A model generated the notes under the pieces. The model ran no database searches. It worked only from the letters and a program-made list of their open reading frames with translations, and was not told the origin of the DNA. This document shows, piece by piece, positions 24,452 to 32,029 of a stretch of DNA of 32,200 nucleotides. The stretch is from an uncultured Bacilli bacterium. Its GTDB lineage: Bacteria; Bacillota_I; Bacilli_A; RF39; UBA660. The position numbers were made by a program, and so were the translations under genes. Location: assembly GCA_934096075.1 (NCBI GenBank), contig CAKOLN010000012.1:1-32200 (forward strand). The letters are read 5' to 3'. Numbering within the stretch: the first letter of the stretch is position 1; each line of letters opens with the position of its first letter.

Positions 24452-25311
24452 TGTTTCTTTCTTTTACCAATACTTTCTCCAACACTTACTTTAGTTTCAA
24501 AGCCATCACTACTATTTTTAATTATATCACTATCTAAATCAACAATATCTTTTTTTATCATAAGAACAATAGTAGAACCTCCAAACTCAAACATACCCTT
24601 TTCTTCACCTTTTTTAAATGTATATTCTTCATGTTTATTATTTATTTTACCAACCATTATAGCTCCAACTTCAATTTGTATAACATCATCAAAATTATCA
24701 GTATGCATAATAGTGTATTCTCTAGAATTTTGTTTATAAATATTAAAATGTTTTAAAGCAATAGGCCTAACTGTATTTAGTATGCCAGGCACAAACACAT
24801 TCTTTTCTTTACTACCTTTATCTATATAAATATATCTATGATAGTCAGTTGCTTCTAATCTAAATATTAACAACTTACCACCAATAAATTCTTTATAAAT
24901 AAAATTATTATTAACTAAATCTTTTATTCTGTAATAACTATTTTTTATTCTATATAGTCCCTCTTCATTAATATCATATACACTTAATTTAGAACTACAT
25001 GGACTAATAAAATCATCTTTATTTTTAGAATAATCTATATTTTTAATTTCTCTAGTAAAGAAATCATTAAATGATTTATAATCCTTTTCTTTATACAAAC
25101 TCATATCTATATTATTCTTTTTAATAAAAGATTTAATTTTAAACTTAGATAACTTACTATCTAAAAACAATCCCATTATTTTAGAAAATAAAGGTATACT
25201 AAATATTCTAACAATTAATCTACCAATAATAGTACCATAAAAGAACCTAACAACATTAGATTCTTTAATATACCACTCATTACCTAATCTATCTCTTACT
25301 CCATACTTCAT
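24448..25311 (-). CDS. psd: Phosphatidylserine decarboxylase proenzyme
   Basis: A 287-residue membrane-associated enzyme making phosphatidylethanolamine from phosphatidylserine. It self-cleaves at a Gly-Ser bond to make a pyruvoyl cofactor. In this start's numbering the cleavage motif GGST is at about 244-247 (LGST in many homologues). FFTREIK, ISPCSSKLS, ATDYHRY with catalytic His at about 158, and VGAIMVGKI are also seen. Length fits the clostridial type. No phosphatidylserine synthase gene is in the window. ATG 25311 has AGGA about 8 bases upstream and avoids the 20-base overlap implied by an ATG at 25338. It is the second gene of a unit with the lipid kinase. Confidence 0.93.
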   Translation of the reverse strand: MKYGVRDRLGNEWYIKESNVVRFFYGTIIGRLIVRIFSIPLFSKIMGLFLDSKLSKFKIKSFIKKNNIDMSLYKEKDYKSFNDFFTREIKNIDYSKNKDDFISPCSSKLSVYDINEEGLYRIKNSYYRIKDLVNNNFIYKEFIGGKLLIFRLEATDYHRYIYIDKGSKEKNVFVPGILNTVRPIALKHFNIYKQNSREYTIMHTDNFDDVIQIEVGAIMVGKINNKHEEYTFKKGEEKGMFEFGGSTIVLMIKKDIVDLDSDIIKNSSDGFETKVSVGESIGKRKKH

Positions 25312-25318
25312 AAATATC

Positions 25319-26248
25319 CTATTCTTCTTCCATTTCATTAAATAATTTAACTATATTTTTTTTAGGAAGTAACATCTTAATTTCTTTATTTATTTTAAAC
25401 TCAAATTCTTTTGTATGATGTGTATATTCTTCTCCATCAATTACCCAACTTGGTGGCATTTTATCAAACTTAACCTTAAAGTTATTAGTTTTGTAATATT
25501 CTACGCCTGGCATATTTTTTACTTTACTAGTAAATACAGTACTTACTATTTTGATTAATTCTGGTTTAGTCTTAGCTGATATTAAAATAACTTCAAACAT
25601 ATCATCATCTAATTTTATATCAGAATATATATTATCAAAACCGCCCATACGGCATGTGTTTGTCACAAATACAAATGAATAAGTACCACTCTTTTTAATA
25701 CCATCTATATCATATTCCAAATCAAATAGTTTAACTTCTCCTTTAAGTTCATTAATTGCATTAAAGAAATAACCAAGTCTGCCATACTTTTTCTTTAATT
25801 CTCTAGGTGTGTTATAAGAAACATCTACATAACTGCCTATACAAGCCACATAAACAAAAGGTTTACCATTGATTAAACATACATCTATATTCTTTATAGT
25901 ACCATTAACTAACATCTGAGCATTAACCATCATATTCTTAGTAAAACCATACATCGTTCCTACATCATTAACAGTTCCCACAGGTAAATGAGCCATTAAT
26001 ATTTTGTTATCTCTCATCAAATTACCGGTAACGCCTTCATTTAAAGTACCATCTCCACCACAACAAATGACTAAATCAATATCATCACTTAAGTTTTTAA
26101 CTATTTTTGTTGCGTCTTTTGGTCCACTAGTAGGGCACATAATAGTTTCAAAATCATTAGCCGTTAAAATAGAAGGTAAACTTATAATATCTTTTTTATC
26201 TTTAGGTCTTCCACTTTCAGGATTAAAAACAATCGCACATTTTCTCAT
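25319..26248 (-). CDS. Diacylglycerol kinase-family lipid kinase (DgkB/YegS-like)
   Basis: A 309-residue soluble lipid kinase that phosphorylates diacylglycerol or a related lipid with ATP. The nucleotide motif GGDGTLNE is at 64-71, PVGTVND at about 93-99 and the C-terminal IDGEEY at about 274-279, all hallmarks of the DAGK catalytic fold and the YegS/DgkB group. Length is normal. It is the first gene of a unit with psd, read from a strong promoter, and a PAP2 phosphatase gene lies just beyond psd, so kinase and phosphatase may oppose each other in phosphatidate turnover. GGGGAG precedes the start. Confidence 0.93.
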   Translation of the reverse strand: MRKCAIVFNPESGRPKDKKDIISLPSILTANDFETIMCPTSGPKDATKIVKNLSDDIDLVICCGGDGTLNEGVTGNLMRDNKILMAHLPVGTVNDVGTMYGFTKNMMVNAQMLVNGTIKNIDVCLINGKPFVYVACIGSYVDVSYNTPRELKKKYGRLGYFFNAINELKGEVKLFDLEYDIDGIKKSGTYSFVFVTNTCRMGGFDNIYSDIKLDDDMFEVILISAKTKPELIKIVSTVFTSKVKNMPGVEYYKTNNFKVKFDKMPPSWVIDGEEYTHHTKEFEFKINKEIKMLLPKKNIVKLFNEMEEE

Positions 26249-26269
26249 AACAATCTCCCCAGTACTAAT

Positions 26270-26298
26270 ATTATACTATTTTATAATTTTTTTATCAA
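26270..26298 (-). promoter_or_regulatory. Sigma-A promoter of the lipid kinase-psd unit
   Basis: On the minus strand, -35 TTGATA (26293-26298) and -10 TATAAT (26270-26275) have a 17-base spacer. Confidence 0.75.
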
Positions 26299-26306
26299 TA
26301 TTGCAT

Positions 26307-26864
26307 TTATTTTTGCAGTGATTCTAATTGTTTTATTTTGGTTTCATAATCTTGCTTATTTATTTCTGTTAAACTCATAATTTTTGCGTTACTTAATAAA
26401 TTTGAATATTCAATTATCAGTTCTTTTAAAGACTCAGTTATTCTATCTAGTTGTGAACAAGTTGTCATTAAATCCCTGTATAGTTTTAGCCATTCGTAAT
26501 ATGTTATTGTTTTACTATCCAAATAATCTTTTAATCTTTTTATTCTTGATTCAATTAATTTTGTTTTCAATATATTTGGATTATTAACATAATTTAATCT
26601 TGGCATTGGTAATTTAGATAAAATCTTTGTATATAATTCTTTTTGTTCATCTGTTACTATTACATTAGCAAGATATAAATGTGTTTCTAACTCTTTTAGT
26701 AGTTTTTTATTCTTTGATATTTTATTTAATTTTGCATAAAGAATTACTATAGACTTCCAATTATCAAAGTATATTCTTTCATTAGATAATGTTTCAATTG
26801 TTTGATTTATAAATTTTTCAAAATATTCACTAGTCGCTAATTTCTCTACTAACTTATCATTCAT
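26307..26864 (-). CDS. Helical protein of unknown function with repeated halves
   Basis: A 185-residue, almost wholly helical, soluble protein rich in Lys, Leu, Ile and Glu. Two stretches look alike, about 32-82 (YFDNWKSIVILYAKLNKISK...) and 122-178 (TYYEWLKLYRDLMTTCSQLD...), which suggests an internal duplication of a helix pair and a possible coiled-coil or TPR-like solenoid. There is no signal peptide, no conserved catalytic residues and no recognised family. It has its own strong promoter upstream, and the lipid kinase gene follows with its own promoter. AGGGG lies 12 bases before the start. Confidence 0.65.
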   Translation of the reverse strand: MNDKLVEKLATSEYFEKFINQTIETLSNERIYFDNWKSIVILYAKLNKISKNKKLLKELETHLYLANVIVTDEQKELYTKILSKLPMPRLNYVNNPNILKTKLIESRIKRLKDYLDSKTITYYEWLKLYRDLMTTCSQLDRITESLKELIIEYSNLLSNAKIMSLTEINKQDYETKIKQLESLQK

Positions 26865-26895
26865 TTTTACATATTCCCCTTTAAATGTACTTAGT

Positions 26896-26924
26896 ATTAT
26901 ACAGTATTTTAATTATGAAGTCAA
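26896..26924 (-). promoter_or_regulatory. Sigma-A promoter of the helical unknown gene
   Basis: On the minus strand, TTGACT (26919-26924) and TATAAT (26896-26901) have a 17-base spacer. It lies directly after the htrA terminator. Confidence 0.8.
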
Positions 26925-26925
26925 A

Positions 26926-26950
26926 CAAAAAGGTAGTTTAATTACTACCT
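26926..26950 (-). terminator. Terminator of htrA
   Basis: On the minus strand GGTAGT and ACTACC flank a 6-base loop that contains the htrA stop codon, followed by T5. Confidence 0.8.
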
Positions 26951-28014
26951 AATGTTACTTTTATAGTTTTATCTTTACCATTTCTATTTACTACAACATC
27001 TACTTTAGTATCAATATCATAACTATAAAGTCTATATCTGAATTCAGCAATATTACTAACTTTGTAATCTCCTATTTTGGTTATAACATCACCTTTTTCA
27101 AAGCCAGCTTTATCAGCAGGACTGTCTTTTTCTACTTCAACAACCACTACTCCTTCAGTAATATTTCTGTCAATATTTATTTCAGTATATCTTAATTGAT
27201 AAATGTTGTTTGCATTTATCATACTTACTCCAACATATGGTCTTTTAACACTACCAGTTGTACGAATACTTTCAGCATACTTTAAGGCATCTTCAATTGG
27301 AATAGAAAATCCTAAGCCTTCAACCGTATCTTTAACGATTTTTAGGTTATTAATTCCTATAACTTCTCCATTAATATTACATAAAGGTCCACCGCTGTTA
27401 CCAGGGTTAATTGCTGCATCTGTTTGCATAACATTTAAAATATAGTCTGCATCATTATTATTAACATTAACACTAATCAATCTATCTTTACCACTTAAAA
27501 TTCCTTTAGTGGCAGTGTTTTTAAATTCTTTTCCCATTGGGCTACCTACTGCAAATACAGTATCACCAACTTTTAAGTCAGAACTTTTACCTAAACTAGC
27601 TACTTTTAATACACTTTTTTTTGGTACTTTTAACACAGCTATGTCTGCATAACTATCACTACCAACTATTGTTGCTTCATTAGTAGTATCATCACTATAA
27701 GTAATTAAAATATTTTCTCCACTTTCGATAACATGGTGGTTTGTCATAATGTATCCATAGTCATCATCTGTATCATAAACAAAACCTGAACCTGTTCCAG
27801 TTAATTCGTTATTTTCATATGTTTCAATTACGACTACTGCATCATTTATTTTTTCTACACTTTCACTTATACCTGTATCAGTAATATTAACATTCTTTTC
27901 AGTAATAGTTTTCACTACTTCTTTAGGAAAATAATACACTGCACCTATGACTAAACCAGCACCTACTAAAAAACATAACACTCCTGTTAAAATATAACCT
28001 ATTTTTTTCTTCAT
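26938..28014 (-). CDS. htrA: HtrA/DegP-type serine protease with PDZ domain
   Basis: A 358-residue membrane-anchored quality-control protease outside the cytoplasmic membrane. Residues 8-27 (ILTGVLCFLVGAGLVIGAVY) are the anchor. The trypsin-like domain has catalytic H94 (TNHHVIE), D124 (YADIAVL) and S207 (NPGNSGGP), all present. One C-terminal PDZ domain (GVVVVEVEKDSPADKAGF, then GDVITKIG) recognises substrate ends. Length matches HtrA of Gram-positives. The start is ATG 28014 with AGGAG 8 bases upstream. It begins only 16 bases after the stop of the abi gene on the same strand with no terminator between, so it may be co-transcribed from the abi promoter. Confidence 0.95.
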   Translation of the reverse strand: MKKKIGYILTGVLCFLVGAGLVIGAVYYFPKEVVKTITEKNVNITDTGISESVEKINDAVVVIETYENNELTGTGSGFVYDTDDDYGYIMTNHHVIESGENILITYSDDTTNEATIVGSDSYADIAVLKVPKKSVLKVASLGKSSDLKVGDTVFAVGSPMGKEFKNTATKGILSGKDRLISVNVNNNDADYILNVMQTDAAINPGNSGGPLCNINGEVIGINNLKIVKDTVEGLGFSIPIEDALKYAESIRTTGSVKRPYVGVSMINANNIYQLRYTEINIDRNITEGVVVVEVEKDSPADKAGFEKGDVITKIGDYKVSNIAEFRYRLYSYDIDTKVDVVVNRNGKDKTIKVTLGSN

Positions 28015-28030
28015 AAACATCACTCCTAAT

Positions 28031-28963
28031 CTATTCTATATACATTATATCTTTATAATTTTGTGGAAATCCCATTGCATTTATTACATCATCAATTTTA
28101 ATAACATTTAGTTTTCCACACAATCTATCAAATTCATAGTTAATTTCATTCATCATCATTTTAAAATCATCTTTTGTTAGTAATCTTTTCAAAATAATTA
28201 TTAATGCGAATATATCATTTTTTCCATATACATATTCATTATTGACTTTTTCTATTTGCAATATACTATGATATTTAGTATCCGGTATTATTCTTTGAGT
28301 AAAGTGATTAAATACAATATCTTCATGTGCACATAAATTTCTATAATTTGCTAATATTGGTAAATACATTTCCATTTCGTCAGGCTCGATTTTATATACA
28401 CTTGCAATTGAAACTTTATCAATAGGTTTTAAAATACTAAACATTTCACTCATCAATCCAAAGCTTATAACTTTAACACCTATCCACAAAGGTATATAAC
28501 CATAATTATCCATATAGTGACTTGTCGCACCATGTTGTCTTCCATTAACATTAAATTGTCTTTTTACTTTTCTTATTAAATCATTAATTTGTCTTGTTCT
28601 ACTCTTATCATTATCAAAATTTTTTATATTTAAATAATCTCTTTCTTTATAACCATAATTTTTACTTAGCACATAACTAAAGATAGATTTATAGTTATTT
28701 TCTACAATAAGAATATTTTTAAATATAATATTTCTAAACATTCTATCAAACACAAATAAACTATATAGTTCGTCAAATGTAGTTCCATCAATGAATTTTC
28801 TAGAACTATCATGTTTTAAGAATAAATGTCTATAACCCATTATAAAAAAGTAATTTTCTCTTAACAATACTTCTTTAGCATAATTTATGTCATTTATTAT
28901 TAAACCTTTATCTTTTAATATTTCTATTTGTTCATCTAAGTTTTTAAATACCTTGTTATTCAT
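28031..28963 (-). CDS. Abi_2/AbiF-like HEPN protein (abortive infection)
   Basis: A 310-residue protein of the Abi_2 (AbiD/AbiF) family. The family pattern is clear: LDEQIEILKDKGLIIND at 9-25, ENYFFIMGYRHLF (36-48), FIDGTTFDELYSLFVFD (57-73), and the C-terminal HEPN RNase motif YRNLCAHEDIVFN with R208, N209 and H213 (RX4H). HEPN proteins of this type cut RNA as dimers and halt growth on phage infection. The catalytic residues are intact. Upstream are an extended -10 promoter and 588 bases of noncoding DNA with a possible structured RNA. Members of this family have been described, as I recall, with adjacent noncoding antitoxin RNAs and as relatives of the Cas13 ancestor. htrA follows 16 bases downstream. 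The start has GAGG upstream. Confidence 0.88.
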   Translation of the reverse strand: MNNKVFKNLDEQIEILKDKGLIINDINYAKEVLLRENYFFIMGYRHLFLKHDSSRKFIDGTTFDELYSLFVFDRMFRNIIFKNILIVENNYKSIFSYVLSKNYGYKERDYLNIKNFDNDKSRTRQINDLIRKVKRQFNVNGRQHGATSHYMDNYGYIPLWIGVKVISFGLMSEMFSILKPIDKVSIASVYKIEPDEMEMYLPILANYRNLCAHEDIVFNHFTQRIIPDTKYHSILQIEKVNNEYVYGKNDIFALIIILKRLLTKDDFKMMMNEINYEFDRLCGKLNVIKIDDVINAMGFPQNYKDIMYIE

Positions 28964-28985
28964 TAATCCTCGTCACCTATATTAA

Positions 28986-28994
28986 ATTTTATCA
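28986..28994 (-). promoter_or_regulatory. Extended -10 promoter of the abi gene
   Basis: The minus strand reads TGA then TAAAAT, an extended -10, about 22 bases before the ATG at 28963. The -35 region is poor. Confidence 0.4.
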
Positions 28995-29355
28995 CAAAGT
29001 TATTGATTTAACCATAAATTTCACATATATTTTATTTTTTATATAAATATTCAAACTTTAAATATATATTTATGCACCGGAAGTTAATTACCAAGAAGAG
29101 ATCCTTATTAGCTCTCTCATATTACATTAAATAACAAGTTTTATATTTTCAAAAAAGTAATCCGCATATTTTAATATGTCTACCTTCAAGAGTAATTTAA
29201 TAGAACACCTCTAAATGTTATAAGTCGAGTAAATTAAAAGGGGATCAACTTGATATGTTGCCTAATTTTATATATTTTTACCATTTTTTAAACTTTTCGT
29301 CGCCTAAAATGTATTTTATAAATTTCAAAACTTCACAAACCCTTTGATTTAGGAC

Positions 29356-29435
29356 AAAAAAATGAGGGCACAATTAATCGTGTCCTCTTCAGGGGGCCTG
29401 CTCTCTTTAGTTAGAAGAGACCAAATTGTGTTAAA
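29356..29435 (-). ncRNA. Candidate structured small RNA upstream of the abi gene
   Basis: The minus strand shows three consecutive stems. TCTCTT with AAGAGA (29402-29420) comes first, then CAGG with CCTG around CCC (29390-29400). The third is GAGGACAC with GTGCCCTC (29364-29387, one A-C mismatch), followed by T7 (29356-29362), a terminator-like end. It is a patch of higher GC inside AT-rich DNA. Its 5' end and promoter are unclear, though GCCAATAT is repeated twice near 29445-29470. I match it to no known RNA family. A role as RNA antitoxin of the Abi protein is an inference. Confidence 0.35.
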
Positions 29436-29518
29436 CCCTTTAAATATTGGCCTTTTTATATTGGCATAAACCGTCATTTACCGTGTTTTTTTAGTATTTT
29501 TGTACCTAAATTGTACCT

Positions 29519-29551
29519 AAAAAAAAGAATTAGTACTTATTTTACTAACTC
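29519..29551 (-). terminator. Terminator of the small membrane protein gene
   Basis: On the minus strand GAGTTAGTA and TACTAATTC (one G-U) flank a 7-base loop, followed by T8. Confidence 0.8.
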
Positions 29552-29932
29552 TTAAAATGGATGCTTTTCTCCAAACAATTTGCTTTCAACTATACACAAT
29601 ATAGCATACCCTAAAATAAATAGAAATGCTACTAAATAAAGATTAGTTATAAATTTAGTTATCAATAAAAATAATCCCGTTAATATTGCATAATTAATAA
29701 AGAAACCAAAACTTCCAATTGCCTTTGCTCCACCATTATACCATGTTTTTGTAAGTATATACGCTAGTGGAATAAAAATACCACCACATATCCAATTAAC
29801 TATTGTAGCTGTATTCGAATCTTTAACTAAATTAGAAAATGGGTTAGCAAAGCAGAATTGCCTTATCAAATAACTTGCTATACTTACTAATCCTCTTCCA
29901 TTATAACTTTTACTTCTATATATTCGACTCAT
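29552..29932 (-). CDS. Small membrane protein of unknown function
   Basis: A 126-residue protein with a basic N-terminus (MSRIYRSKSYNGRG) and about three membrane spans (about 43-60, 70-92 and 95-114), short loops and a polar tail (ESKLFGEKHPF). No family is recognised. It is monocistronic, with an extended -10 promoter (TGG-TATAAT at 29959-29967) and a strong terminator. It lies between the abi noncoding region and a divergent SSB-like gene, inside a defence-like stretch. A membrane effector role is conceivable but unsupported by motifs. The ribosome site is GGGGGCG upstream. Confidence 0.6.
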   Translation of the reverse strand: MSRIYRSKSYNGRGLVSIASYLIRQFCFANPFSNLVKDSNTATIVNWICGGIFIPLAYILTKTWYNGGAKAIGSFGFFINYAILTGLFLLITKFITNLYLVAFLFILGYAILCIVESKLFGEKHPF

Positions 29933-29958
29933 TATATCGCCCCCAAAATTTAATAATT

Positions 29959-29989
29959 ATTATACCATAAATTACTTGACTAATTTCAA
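29959..29989. promoter_or_regulatory. Divergent promoter region
   Basis: Leftward: extended -10 TGG-TATAAT on the minus strand (29959-29967), with TTGAAA at 29984-29989 as a loosely spaced -35 (19 bases). Rightward: TTGACT (29976-29981) as a -35 for the SSB-like gene; its -10 (near 29999-30005) is weak. Confidence 0.45.
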
Positions 29990-30032
29990 TAATTAAGTGA
30001 TTAATACAACAAATATTAAAAAGGAGGATATT

Positions 30033-30290
30033 ATGGTTAATAGTGTTGTTATTTCTGGATTCTTTAAAGGCTTTGAAGGTGAAGAATTACCCTTAAAGGT
30101 CGAAGGCTTAGAAAATCATCAAATTGTCAAAATAAATATCTCAAAAGGTTTTCATAAAGAATTAAATAATTATATTAAAGAAAACGATTTAATCGGCATT
30201 AAAGGATATATTGAAATTGACGATCTTCATAGAATTATAATTATCGCAGCTAAAATTACTTTTATATCAAATAAAAAAGTTCAGAATTAA
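30033..30290 (+). CDS. Small SSB-like OB-fold protein
   Basis: An 85-residue protein whose strands match the OB-fold of bacterial single-stranded DNA-binding proteins: VVISGFFKG opening strand, VKINISKG, then NDLIGIKGYIEI and IIIIAAKITFIS, the last two very SSB-like. It is shorter than housekeeping SSB (about 110-180), lacks the acidic C-terminal tail and has few aromatic DNA-stacking residues. It may bind nucleic acid or a protein partner. Such mini-SSBs occur on phages, plasmids and defence islands. The start is ATG 30033 with AAGGAGG 6 bases upstream; the longer frame from 29997 lacks a ribosome site. It converges with the restriction gene. Confidence 0.65.
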   Translation: MVNSVVISGFFKGFEGEELPLKVEGLENHQIVKINISKGFHKELNNYIKENDLIGIKGYIEIDDLHRIIIIAAKITFISNKKVQN

Positions 30291-30303
30291 TTTTTCTGGA
30301 CTT
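30277..30303. terminator. Bidirectional terminator
   Basis: AAGTTCAGAA (30277-30286) pairs with TTCTGGACTT (30294-30303), one G-U. A T run follows on both strands (T4 to the right, T6 to the left), ending both the SSB-like gene and the restriction gene. Confidence 0.75.
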
Positions 30304-31584
30304 TTAATTTGAATATATTTTATAACTCATTGGAATAAAATTGTAATCATCATTATTGAATAAATCTCTACCTTTTACTATTTTTAGATATCGATCTTTG
30401 CTTTCGCTATTAATTATTCTATATAAATAATAATTATCTATATGTTTTTTTGCAAAATCTATTTCATCAGCTGTAATATCAATTGGTGTTCCTTCATTAC
30501 CTTTTGTTGATTTAACTTCTATATATTTTTCAACATATTCGCCATCTTCATTTAATTCAAATGATAAAATATCAAATCCTTCATTCTCTTTCTTATTTTC
30601 AAAGAATTCTTCCATTTTCCTAACTTGCTCTTTTGCTTCAGCTTCCATTAGACGTTTGATCTCATTTTCATATACAACTTTCTCATTTATAATTCCTTGA
30701 TTTGTTTTTATAATTTCTTCAGCTATATAATCTGGCTTCTTAGTTCTTTGAATCTTTTTATCTGTTTTTCTATATTTCCTGATATTTATTTTGCCTTCTC
30801 TATACTCTAGATCATTTTCTTCCTCCATCATATCAGAATATACTTTACTTTCAATTTCAGTTATCTCAAAAACTATTTCGTTAAACTTTTCATCTTTTTC
30901 AAAATCATAATCATTTGGATGTACAATTGATAAAGGAAATTTCCATACAAGTCTATCATTTCCATCTATGTCTTTTTCTATAACTTGATATGGCTCAGCA
31001 CATAGTTTAACTTGTCCTTCGAAAACATATTTTTTATTATTATCTTTAGAGAATAAATACATTGGTAAATCATTTTCGTTTGATTCATAAATTGTTTTAT
31101 TGTTTTTTGTGATAGTTTGATCTCCTGTTAATCCTTCTCCAGTATATGTAATAAAACCGTTTTCAACTAAACTATCACCATATACACCATTTTCTTCTGA
31201 TGTTGTTAATACTAAACAGTTTAATGAATTAGTTTTCATTATGCCTGACTGACCACTTATTTTAAAAATTGCCATAAGTTGATCTCGTGTAAATACATCA
31301 CCAATATTCATATTGTTTATAAATTTTATTTGATCATAATATATTGATTTATATAGACCTGATCCTTTTTCTTTTAGAATGTATTCTTCTGTTCCAGAAA
31401 ATGCTTCTGATAATACACTATGTGTTTCTAATGCTGCTCTTACTGAAGCACCACCATTATTTATACCTACATCTCTATTTTTGTCAACTTCTTCATAGAT
31501 TTCTTTTAGTGGAATCCACTCTTTTCCAGTTCTTCTATGAATATCAATAACTGAGTTATAAACAATCTCTCTTAAAGTACTCAT
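30304..31584 (-). CDS. Modification-dependent restriction endonuclease: SRA plus PD-(D/E)XK
   Basis: A 426-residue protein with three parts. Residues 1-80 look like a winged-helix DNA-binding unit. Residues about 95-220 match the SRA-type domain of the ScoMcrA class (FTRDQLMAIFKISGQSGIMK, YTGEGLTGDQ, FEGQVKLCAEPYQ, RLVWKFPL), which flips out modified cytosine or binds phosphorothioate-linked DNA neighbours. A charged helical linker (about 230-330) follows. Residues 330-420 are a DUF3883-type PD-(D/E)XK nuclease with D338, E356 and K358 (GFDIL and IEVKS). This fits a type IV restriction enzyme that cuts only modified invading DNA. No methyltransferase is present, as expected. The start has AAGGAGA upstream, and a Nudix gene ends 2 bases before it. 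Confidence 0.8.
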   Translation of the reverse strand: MSTLREIVYNSVIDIHRRTGKEWIPLKEIYEEVDKNRDVGINNGGASVRAALETHSVLSEAFSGTEEYILKEKGSGLYKSIYYDQIKFINNMNIGDVFTRDQLMAIFKISGQSGIMKTNSLNCLVLTTSEENGVYGDSLVENGFITYTGEGLTGDQTITKNNKTIYESNENDLPMYLFSKDNNKKYVFEGQVKLCAEPYQVIEKDIDGNDRLVWKFPLSIVHPNDYDFEKDEKFNEIVFEITEIESKVYSDMMEEENDLEYREGKINIRKYRKTDKKIQRTKKPDYIAEEIIKTNQGIINEKVVYENEIKRLMEAEAKEQVRKMEEFFENKKENEGFDILSFELNEDGEYVEKYIEVKSTKGNEGTPIDITADEIDFAKKHIDNYYLYRIINSESKDRYLKIVKGRDLFNNDDYNFIPMSYKIYSN

Positions 31585-31586
31585 AA

Positions 31587-31973
31587 TTATTTCTCCTTAA
31601 CATATTTAGCAAGCGGAATATCAGCAGGTGCTAAATCATAATTTAATAAATTATCTTTTTCTACCCATTTATATTCTGAATGATCATGAAGATTAAAATC
31701 ACCAGAAATATATTCACAACTGTATAATCTCAAATCAACAGTTTTTTTAGGGTATTCACATATATTATTCACTAAGTATTTATTAGCCTTTATTTCTAAT
31801 TCAAACTCTTCTTTTATTTCTCTTTCAATTGCATGTTTTTCGTCTTCATTAGATTCTACCTTTCCTCCAGGAAATTCCCATTTACTCAAAACATTAGGAT
31901 CACCAGTTGAACGTTTCGCAATGAGAACTTTATTATCTTTTTCAATCAAACATGCTACTACTTTAATCATCAT
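31587..31973 (-). CDS. Nudix hydrolase (MutT-like)
   Basis: A 128-residue hydrolase that splits nucleoside diphosphates linked to another moiety, often sanitising oxidised dNTPs. The Nudix box begins at G37 (GKVESNE), continues with REIKEEFEL (51-59) and has the catalytic REUXEE glutamates E52, E55 and E56. The usual Gly after EE is Glu here (E58), a common variant. WEFPGGKVE and ADIPLAKYV match MutT proteins. It is followed after 2 bases by the restriction gene and preceded by a Fic gene, all on one strand. The start is MM at 31973 with AGGTGA upstream. A role in the defence operon rather than in general cleansing is only an inference. Confidence 0.9.
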   Translation of the reverse strand: MMIKVVACLIEKDNKVLIAKRSTGDPNVLSKWEFPGGKVESNEDEKHAIEREIKEEFELEIKANKYLVNNICEYPKKTVDLRLYSCEYISGDFNLHDHSEYKWVEKDNLLNYDLAPADIPLAKYVKEK

Positions 31974-32029
31974 AAATAATCACCTATATATAAATTATAA
32001 CATATAATGTTACTAATTAATATTTTGTT

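Larger units (their letters stand above)
28964..29551 (-). other. 588-base noncoding region upstream of the abi gene
   Basis: No open frame or frame decay of convincing length was found on either strand. It contains the abi promoter near 28986-28994, a hairpin AGAGA/TCTCT type at about 29090-29120 (AAGAAGAGATCC with GCTCTCTC), a CATATT/AATATG hairpin near 29165-29180, a GC-rich hairpin cluster at 29356-29435 and a terminator at 29519-29551. The GAGAGAG and TCTCTTCT elements at 29093-29120 and 29401-29424 are mutually complementary and could close a long RNA of about 330 bases. The region is the natural place for a noncoding RNA belonging to the abi gene. Confidence 0.5.

Noticed and set aside
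29020..29110. Possible tRNA or tmRNA remnant near CACCGG
   Set aside because: No cloverleaf arms, TTCRA loop or acceptor stem could be formed.
29474..29521. Minus-strand frame reading FRYNLGTKILKKHGK, with TGTACCTAAA repeated twice on the plus strand, resembling an integrase C-terminal tail or att-type repeat
   Set aside because: The frame is only 15 codons, no integrase body or att duplicate is visible, and A/T-rich sequence makes such short resemblances common.
28964..29551. CRISPR array or tracrRNA-like region upstream of the HEPN gene
   Set aside because: No regular repeats of 25-40 bases with spacers are seen and no cas gene is near.
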